NCBI GenBank assembly: GCA_015478765.1
Contig: JADMKR010000149.1
Span: 1-19,417, forward strand
DNA: 19,417 nt
From: Flavobacterium sp.
GTDB taxonomy: Bacteria; Bacteroidota; Bacteroidia; Flavobacteriales; Flavobacteriaceae
Reading direction: 5' to 3'
The notes beneath the pieces are model-generated. The model was not told the origin of the DNA and ran no database searches. It saw only the letters and a list, made by a program, of their open reading frames with translations. Positions 14,499 through 19,417 of this stretch are shown piece after piece. Both the position numbers and the translations under genes were made by a program. Each line of letters begins with the position of its first letter. Within the stretch, counting starts at the first letter, position 1.

Positions 14499-15032
14499 AT
14501 GAGTGATAAAAAAAACAAGGTTATCTATTATCTGGACGAATTATCTGATTATAAAATCGCGTCCGATTACACCAATATTAAAGGATGGGACGTGCGCGAT
14601 GCTGATAATCGCGTCATAGGCAAAGTCGACCGGTTATTGGTCAACAAGCAAGCTTTACGCGTTGTGTATGTAGACGTCGAAGTAGATCATACAATTATAG
14701 AAGAAGGACATGACCCATTCGCAGGTGACCGCAGCGGAGTTCACGAATTCTTAAATAAAGACGGTGATAATCACCTGATCATACCAATCGGAATGATTAT
14801 GATCGACGAAGAAAATAAAATTGTCCGTTCAAACCAGATCAACCATCGAACTTTTGCCAAAACCAAAAGGTTTAGCCGCGGCACGGAAATATATGCTGAT
14901 TACGAAGCCGATGTATTCCGAAGTTACAATGAAGGCGCCGATTTCGATGAATCTACCATGTACGACGACGATTCATCGTTCTATAAGCGAAAAGAATTTG
15001 ATGGGTCGCACTACGGAAGCAGAAGATTATAG
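14499..15032 (+). CDS. PRC-barrel domain protein
   Basis: The 177-residue soluble protein has a PRC-barrel-like N-terminal part (about 15-115) beginning IASDYTNIKGWDVRDADNRV, then IGKVDRLLVN and a VVYVDVEVD strand. Later come LIIPIGMIMIDEENKIV and a short SNQIN. The C-terminal part (about 130-177) is acidic and Tyr/Arg/Ser-rich and looks disordered. PRC-barrels occur in the photosynthetic reaction-centre H subunit, RimM and many stress-linked bacterial proteins, and usually mediate protein-protein or RNA-associated contacts. The role here is not evident. It shares a promoter with the small membrane protein upstream and ends at a bidirectional terminator. Confidence 0.85.
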   Translation: MSDKKNKVIYYLDELSDYKIASDYTNIKGWDVRDADNRVIGKVDRLLVNKQALRVVYVDVEVDHTIIEEGHDPFAGDRSGVHEFLNKDGDNHLIIPIGMIMIDEENKIVRSNQINHRTFAKTKRFSRGTEIYADYEADVFRSYNEGADFDESTMYDDDSSFYKRKEFDGSHYGSRRL

Positions 15033-15046
15033 TTCTCTGATTACTG

Positions 15047-15082
15047 AAAAATCCGCATCGAAAACAAGATGCGGATTTTTTT
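15047..15082. terminator. Bidirectional terminator after the PRC-barrel gene
   Basis: A 13-bp perfect stem (15047-15059 with 15068-15080) closes an 8-base GAAAACAA loop. It has A residues on the left and T residues through 15082 on the right, so it serves both the PRC-barrel gene and the convergent small exported-protein gene. Confidence 0.93.
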
Positions 15083-15401
15083 ATGGTGTTACCGGCGGAG
15101 GCGTCGCTGTGGAACCGGAAGCTCTTGGAGACGCTGGCTCTGTTAACGGTCGATCGTGAGGATTGGGTTTTTTATTGGCCCGGGCCTGCGTTTTCTGTTT
15201 GGATTCCATTTCCGCATTGACTTCGGAAGCACTTCGGCGTTGAGCCGCATCGATACGATGGCCGGTAGCCGGAACTGCGATCCTATCAGCTGGAGGCGCT
15301 GTAGGAAGTGTGTCAGATATTGTTGATGAAGTGGTTTGGACCTGTGCCGACGCTGTTATGGTCAACATTAATGACGCGATGATATACAATGGCTTTTTCA
15401 T
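15081..15401 (-). CDS. Small exported Pro/Ala/Thr-rich protein, function unknown
   Basis: The 106-residue product begins with a clear signal peptide (MKKPLYIIASLMLTITASAQ). The mature part is Pro/Ala/Ser/Thr-rich, with a basic, Gln/Lys-rich middle (KQKTQARANKKPNPHDRP) and a PPPVTP end, so it is probably disordered. I recognise no family, and no lipobox or type IX tail is present. It looks monocistronic, with a candidate -7 box 11 bases upstream of the ATG and a strong shared terminator overlapping its stop. The signal peptide and tidy flanking signals argue that it is a real gene despite low complexity. Confidence 0.7.
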   Translation of the reverse strand: MKKPLYIIASLMLTITASAQVQTTSSTISDTLPTAPPADRIAVPATGHRIDAAQRRSASEVNAEMESKQKTQARANKKPNPHDRPLTEPASPRASGSTATPPPVTP

Positions 15402-15412
15402 GACTTTTTTAT

Positions 15413-15420
15413 TAAAGGTA
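15413..15420 (-). promoter_or_regulatory. Likely -7 box of the small exported-protein gene
   Basis: TACCTTTA on the minus strand is one base off TAnnTTTG and ends 11 bases before the ATG at 15401. Confidence 0.4.
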
Positions 15421-15538
15421 AAACTTTCAAATAGTAGGTCATCTTTTATTAACTGCTATTTAACGGCAGACCAATTGAAAATCACTGCAATAAGCAGGAA
15501 ATTCCAATTTTTATTAATCGGTTTATGAGAAACAAAAA

Positions 15539-18301
15539 ATGCTTAACTTCGGGATTGCAAAATTCGAAATTAAAATTATCCCATCTCACACATTGAAGAA
15601 TAACGACTCCAGCTCAGACGATCGGTTGAGTTTTGCCATAGAGGCAGCCGAACTGGGAACATGGGATTATAATCCCATTACCAACAATCTAACAGTAAAT
15701 TCCCGTTTAAAAAATTGGTTCGGACTTGCCGCAACAGACAATTTAACGTTGGAAACAGCTGTTGACAGAATAATCCCGTCAGACCGAGCCCGTGTACAGG
15801 CGGCTATCGAGCAGGCATTACAGTACGGATCGCCCGGCTATGACATTGAATACTCGATACAAAACCCGCTGGATAGCAAATTGCGGATTGTGCGCGTCAA
15901 AGGCAAAGCTTCCTTTGACGATAATCACGCTGCATATAGGTTTGATGGTATCATGCAGGATGTCACCGACCAGATAAATGCCGTCAATAAAATCAAGAAA
16001 AATGAGGAAAAGTTACGAAGTGTCGTAGAAAGTGCACCATTTCCCATTGCGGTTTACATTGGCGAGGAATTAATTATCGAAATAGCAAACAAAAGCATCA
16101 TCGATACATGGGGAAAAGGTGATGACGTAATAGGTAAAAGATTTGGTGATCTGCTGCCTGAACTATGGAGTCAGGGAATTGTCGCCCAAATTTTAAAAGT
16201 TTTCAAAACCGGCAAAGCCCTTCACACCAAAAATGAAAAGGTCGATCTTATGATCGGCAACCACCTCGTCACCCACTACTTCAATTATAGTTTCACACCA
16301 CTTTACAAAGCAGACGGCACCGTATACGGAGTCATGAATACGGCCGCCGATGTTACCCAACAAAATCTAACCGCCCAACAAATACAGAAAAGTGAGCAAC
16401 GCTTCCGGACTCTAATCCTCGCAGCACCGGTTGGAATCGGACTATTGGTTGGTCCCGATTTTATAATTGAAACCCATAATAGCACGTTTGTCGACATCGT
16501 GGGAAAAGGGAACGATATCAAAGACCGGATGTTGCGCGAGGTCATGCCGGAACTTATTACACAGGAAAATTCTCTTCTCAATATACTTGGTGATGTTTAT
16601 CGCACAGGTAAAATGTATCAGCATTTCGGCCGCCAAATTAATATCGTCCGCCAAGGCGTAATGACATCCAATTATTACGATTTCACCTATACCCCTATTT
16701 TCGGACCGGATGGCAAAGTTGAAGCAATCCTCGATATCGTTAGTGATGTCACCGACAATATCAAAGCACAGCAAAAAATCCTGGAAAGCGAACAATCTCT
16801 CCGCAATACTATCCTGCATGCACCGGTGGCCATGTGCATATTTCGCGGACCGGAATATGTCGTACAGATCGCCAATATCAAGATGTTGGAATTTTGGGGT
16901 AAAACTGCGGATGATATTATTGGCAAACCCATTTTTGAAGGCTTGCCAGAAAGCATCAATCAAGGCTTTGAAGAACTTTTACATAAGGTGTTTACCTCCG
17001 GTGAAACCGTAAAAGCCCATGATGTTCCCGCAACTTTAAACCGCGGAGGTAAATTACAACTTGTTTACACCGACTTCGTTTACGAACCGTACAAAGAAGA
17101 TGACGGCCGCATTACAGGGATTCTGGCCGTCGCGATAGATGTCACCCAACAAGTAATGGCGCGCAAGAAAATCGAAGAAGCCGAAGCACGCGCACGGCTC
17201 GCAATTGAATCAGCCGATCTAGGAGTCTATGAAGTTAACTTGGAAGATAACAGCTTGATCGCATCGCCGCGATTTCACGAAATATGGGGTAGCCAACTAA
17301 ATGTTAGCCGCGCAGAACTCACGCAAAAGATTCATCCCGATGACGTCAGGTTACGAGAAAAAGCCCATAAGGACGCTTTTAAGACTGGTAATCTTAGTTA
17401 TGAAGCCCGAATCATTAAATCTGATAACACAAGTACCTGGTTCCGCGCCAAAGGAAAAATTTTAAAAGATGAAACCGACAAACCCGCGACACTGATTGGC
17501 GTAATCCAGGATATAACCGAACAGAAAGAATTTGCCGAACAGCTAACCAGATTGGTTCACCAACGAACAGTCGAACTCAGACGTTCCAATGAAGATTTAC
17601 AGCAATTTGCCCATGTGGCGAGCCACGATTTGAAAGAACCTGTCCGCAAAATTAAATTCTACAGCAATTTGATACAGGATCAGTTTGCCGGCATATTACC
17701 TGAAAAAGGGCTGAGCCATCTGCAAAAGATTCACCATGCAACTGATCGAATGTTCAGCATGATTGATGGTGTACTTAAATATTCTGCCATGCGCGCCATA
17801 GACCAGGCGGCTGAACCCGTAAGCTTATCAGAAGTATTCGACAATATCGAAAGCGATCTTGAAATTTTGATGACACAGAAAAATGCTTTGATAAGCCGTA
17901 CGGAACTTCCCCAAATTGAAGGTGCTCCGGTGTTGATTTACCAACTTTTCTATAATATCGTGAATAATGCCCTCAAATTTTCATCAACTTCTGAACAACC
18001 AGTTATAGTAGTTACATCAGAGATCGTTGAAATGGATAACGGCCAATTTGTTAAAGTTCGACTCGCCGACAACGGTATCGGATTCGATCCAAATTATATC
18101 AGTACAATATTCCATCCTTTCGCACGGCTCAATCCAAAAGATAAATATGAAGGAACCGGCCTGGGGTTAGCGCTTTGCAAAAAAATAGCTGAGCAGCACC
18201 ACGGCTTCATTGACGCCGACGGAGCTCCGGGGAACGGAGCAGTGTTTACGGTCACACTTCCATTGCTGCAACGCGGAAAACTCTATAAGCAACCAGTTTA
18301 A
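15539..18301 (+). CDS. Soluble sensor histidine kinase with five PAS domains
   Basis: The 920-residue protein has no membrane segment or signal peptide, so it should sense in the cytoplasm. Five PAS-type domains occupy about 28-148, 155-280, 285-410, 417-540 and 546-665. PAS2, PAS3 and PAS4 share the pattern A-P-x-x-I/M followed by an I-A-N/H-N and W/V-G-K-G/T core, so they look like internal duplications. The HisKA domain (about 684-752) contains FAHVASHDLKEPVRKI with phospho-acceptor His696. The ATPase domain has the N-box YNIVNNALKFS (805-815), G1 DNGIGFD (844-850), F-box FHPFARL (858-864) and G2 GTGLGLAL (872-879). All catalytic elements are intact. No receiver domain or response-regulator gene is adjacent, so it is an orphan. 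PAS1 and PAS5 are PAS_3-like. No clear -7 box precedes it. Confidence 0.92.
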   Translation: MLNFGIAKFEIKIIPSHTLKNNDSSSDDRLSFAIEAAELGTWDYNPITNNLTVNSRLKNWFGLAATDNLTLETAVDRIIPSDRARVQAAIEQALQYGSPGYDIEYSIQNPLDSKLRIVRVKGKASFDDNHAAYRFDGIMQDVTDQINAVNKIKKNEEKLRSVVESAPFPIAVYIGEELIIEIANKSIIDTWGKGDDVIGKRFGDLLPELWSQGIVAQILKVFKTGKALHTKNEKVDLMIGNHLVTHYFNYSFTPLYKADGTVYGVMNTAADVTQQNLTAQQIQKSEQRFRTLILAAPVGIGLLVGPDFIIETHNSTFVDIVGKGNDIKDRMLREVMPELITQENSLLNILGDVYRTGKMYQHFGRQINIVRQGVMTSNYYDFTYTPIFGPDGKVEAILDIVSDVTDNIKAQQKILESEQSLRNTILHAPVAMCIFRGPEYVVQIANIKMLEFWGKTADDIIGKPIFEGLPESINQGFEELLHKVFTSGETVKAHDVPATLNRGGKLQLVYTDFVYEPYKEDDGRITGILAVAIDVTQQVMARKKIEEAEARARLAIESADLGVYEVNLEDNSLIASPRFHEIWGSQLNVSRAELTQKIHPDDVRLREKAHKDAFKTGNLSYEARIIKSDNTSTWFRAKGKILKDETDKPATLIGVIQDITEQKEFAEQLTRLVHQRTVELRRSNEDLQQFAHVASHDLKEPVRKIKFYSNLIQDQFAGILPEKGLSHLQKIHHATDRMFSMIDGVLKYSAMRAIDQAAEPVSLSEVFDNIESDLEILMTQKNALISRTELPQIEGAPVLIYQLFYNIVNNALKFSSTSEQPVIVVTSEIVEMDNGQFVKVRLADNGIGFDPNYISTIFHPFARLNPKDKYEGTGLGLALCKKIAEQHHGFIDADGAPGNGAVFTVTLPLLQRGKLYKQPV

Positions 18302-19417
18302 TTAATTTTTGATAATACGCCAATTAAAAAATCAATTTCTTCTTTGGTGTTTTCGTGACTGAAAGAAATGCGCAATGAAGGTTTTTTTAAATCCTCCGGA
18401 ATCAACATTTCACTCAACACATGAGATGCTTTGTTGCTGCCCGATTGACAGGCGCTTCCACGTGAAACGGCAATACCGCTCAAATCCAGATTAAACAGGA
18501 TTAAAGCCGACTTCTCTTCCGACATCGGAAGACATACATTCACCAGATTATAAAATCCACACTCTTGACTGCCATTGACTTTTGTTCCGGGAAAATGTGT
18601 TTGAATCTGGTCAATCGTATAATTGCGAAGATCGGTGATATAAGCGCGCTCCTTTTGCAGGTTGGCAAGCGACAATTCAAGCGCTTTTTGCATACCAACT
18701 ATATTGTGGACAGATTCGGTGCCAGCCCGCAATCCTTTCTCCTGTTCACCTCCATAAAGCATTGGTTTTACATGGTTCCCTTTTCGTATGAAAGCGAAAC
18801 CGACACCTTTGGGTCCATGGAACTTATGAGCACTTGCAACAATAAAATCGACCGGAAGAGATTGCAGGTCGATTTCAAATTTGCCAACCGATTGTACTGT
18901 ATCTGAATGAAAAAGTGCGGAATACTGCCGGCAGATACGACCAATGCTGTCAATATCAATTACAGTTCCCACCTCATTATTGACGTGCATCAAGGAAACC
19001 ATCGTCGGAATTTCTACCGATAACAACTCCGATAAATGTGTCAAATCGGGTTCGCCGGTCGATTTTACTTTGACATAATCTACTATGATTCCCGTTTCTT
19101 TTTGAAGTGCTTCGACAGTATGCAACACCGCATGATGTTCGATTTTACTGGTTATAATGCGTTTAACACCAAGATTCCGGACTGCACCTCGAAGGACCAG
19201 ATTGTTGGCTTCGGTGGCTCCGGCGGTAAAAATAATTTCGTTAGCAGAACAATTCAGGAGCTTCGCAACCGATTTGCGCGCCAATTCTACCGCGGTCTTG
19301 CTTTGCCTCCCAAAAGAATGTGTCGATGACGGATTGCCAAAATCAGTTTCGAGAGATCGGACTATTTCTGCAATTACTTCGGGCCGCGGAGCCGTTGTTG
19401 CCGCGTTATCTAAATAT
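18298..19417 (-). CDS. Cysteine desulfurase (NifS/IscS-like), N-terminus cut by window edge
   Basis: This PLP enzyme takes sulfur from cysteine for Fe-S clusters and thio-modified tRNA. About 372 residues are visible. The frame continues through the right edge, where YLDNAATTAPRPEV is the usual family start, so only a few residues are missing. Visible motifs, numbered from the first visible residue, are the ATEANNL phosphate-binding region and SAHKFHGPKGVG with the PLP lysine Lys198. The catalytic loop SRGSACQSG contains Cys323. The short active-site loop and motifs fit the NifS/IscS group more than SufS. No IscU or other Fe-S assembly genes are in the window. Its stop codon overlaps the stop of the convergent histidine kinase by four bases (TTAA). 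Confidence 0.93.
   Translation of the reverse strand, partial: YLDNAATTAPRPEVIAEIVRSLETDFGNPSSTHSFGRQSKTAVELARKSVAKLLNCSANEIIFTAGATEANNLVLRGAVRNLGVKRIITSKIEHHAVLHTVEALQKETGIIVDYVKVKSTGEPDLTHLSELLSVEIPTMVSLMHVNNEVGTVIDIDSIGRICRQYSALFHSDTVQSVGKFEIDLQSLPVDFIVASAHKFHGPKGVGFAFIRKGNHVKPMLYGGEQEKGLRAGTESVHNIVGMQKALELSLANLQKERAYITDLRNYTIDQIQTHFPGTKVNGSQECGFYNLVNVCLPMSEEKSALILFNLDLSGIAVSRGSACQSGSNKASHVLSEMLIPEDLKKPSLRISFSHENTKEEIDFLIGVLSKIN

Noticed and set aside
14821..15159. Plus-strand open frame crossing the end of the PRC-barrel gene and the terminator
   Set aside because: It runs through a strong bidirectional hairpin and overlaps two better-supported genes.
1..19417. CRISPR arrays, tRNA or rRNA genes, insertion sequences, phage or toxin-antitoxin modules
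   Set aside because: Looked for on both strands; no spaced repeats, cloverleaf-like sequences, transposase motifs or terminal inverted repeats were seen.

Overview
The window looks like chromosomal core DNA from a member of the Bacteroidota, most likely the Flavobacteriaceae. The evidence is: TAnnTTTG-type -7 promoter boxes in front of many genes; few Shine-Dalgarno sequences; a secreted nuclease with a type IX secretion (Por) sorting tail; a Rho factor with a long Asn/Gln-rich insert; and a DUF4293 gene next to rho. Base composition appears moderate, a little below half G+C by eye. There are 15 genes, two of them cut by the window edges, plus one probable gene remnant. No gene-free stretch exceeds 300 bases.

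Layout. Positions 1-749 (minus) hold the N-terminal part of a dipeptidyl-peptidase III-type lipoprotein, transcribed divergently from a membrane-anchored SRPBCC/GyrI-like protein (873-1976). Behind it lies a short coding remnant (1977-2123), followed by an exported Asp-box beta-propeller protein (minus) and an exported His/Tyr-rich, Ser/Thr/Arg-rich repeat protein. A likely two-gene unit follows: an RsmB/NOP-type rRNA m5C methyltransferase and an endonuclease I with a T9SS tail. It ends at a bidirectional terminator shared with rho, which runs the other way. DUF4293 is divergent from rho and converges on a YfcE-like phosphodiesterase. truA is followed two bases later by an MsbA-like ABC exporter, then lpdA with its own terminator. 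Next come a small single-pass membrane protein and a PRC-barrel protein in one unit, a small Pro-rich exported protein (minus), a soluble histidine kinase with five PAS domains, and a cysteine desulfurase whose stop codon overlaps that of the kinase.

How the genes work together. Most are housekeeping: RNA modification (the methyltransferase, TruA), transcription termination (Rho), energy metabolism (LpdA), sulfur transfer (cysteine desulfurase) and lipid or drug export (ABC). Around them are envelope and export proteins and one orphan sensor kinase. I found no CRISPR array, insertion sequence, phage module, toxin-antitoxin pair or obvious defence island. The observations most worth following are the Rho disordered insert, the sensor-like remnant after the SRPBCC gene, start-codon corrections forced by overlapping promoter boxes, the recent 60-bp duplication in the repeat protein, and the membrane/PRC-barrel pair with a hairpin at its presumed mRNA 5' end.
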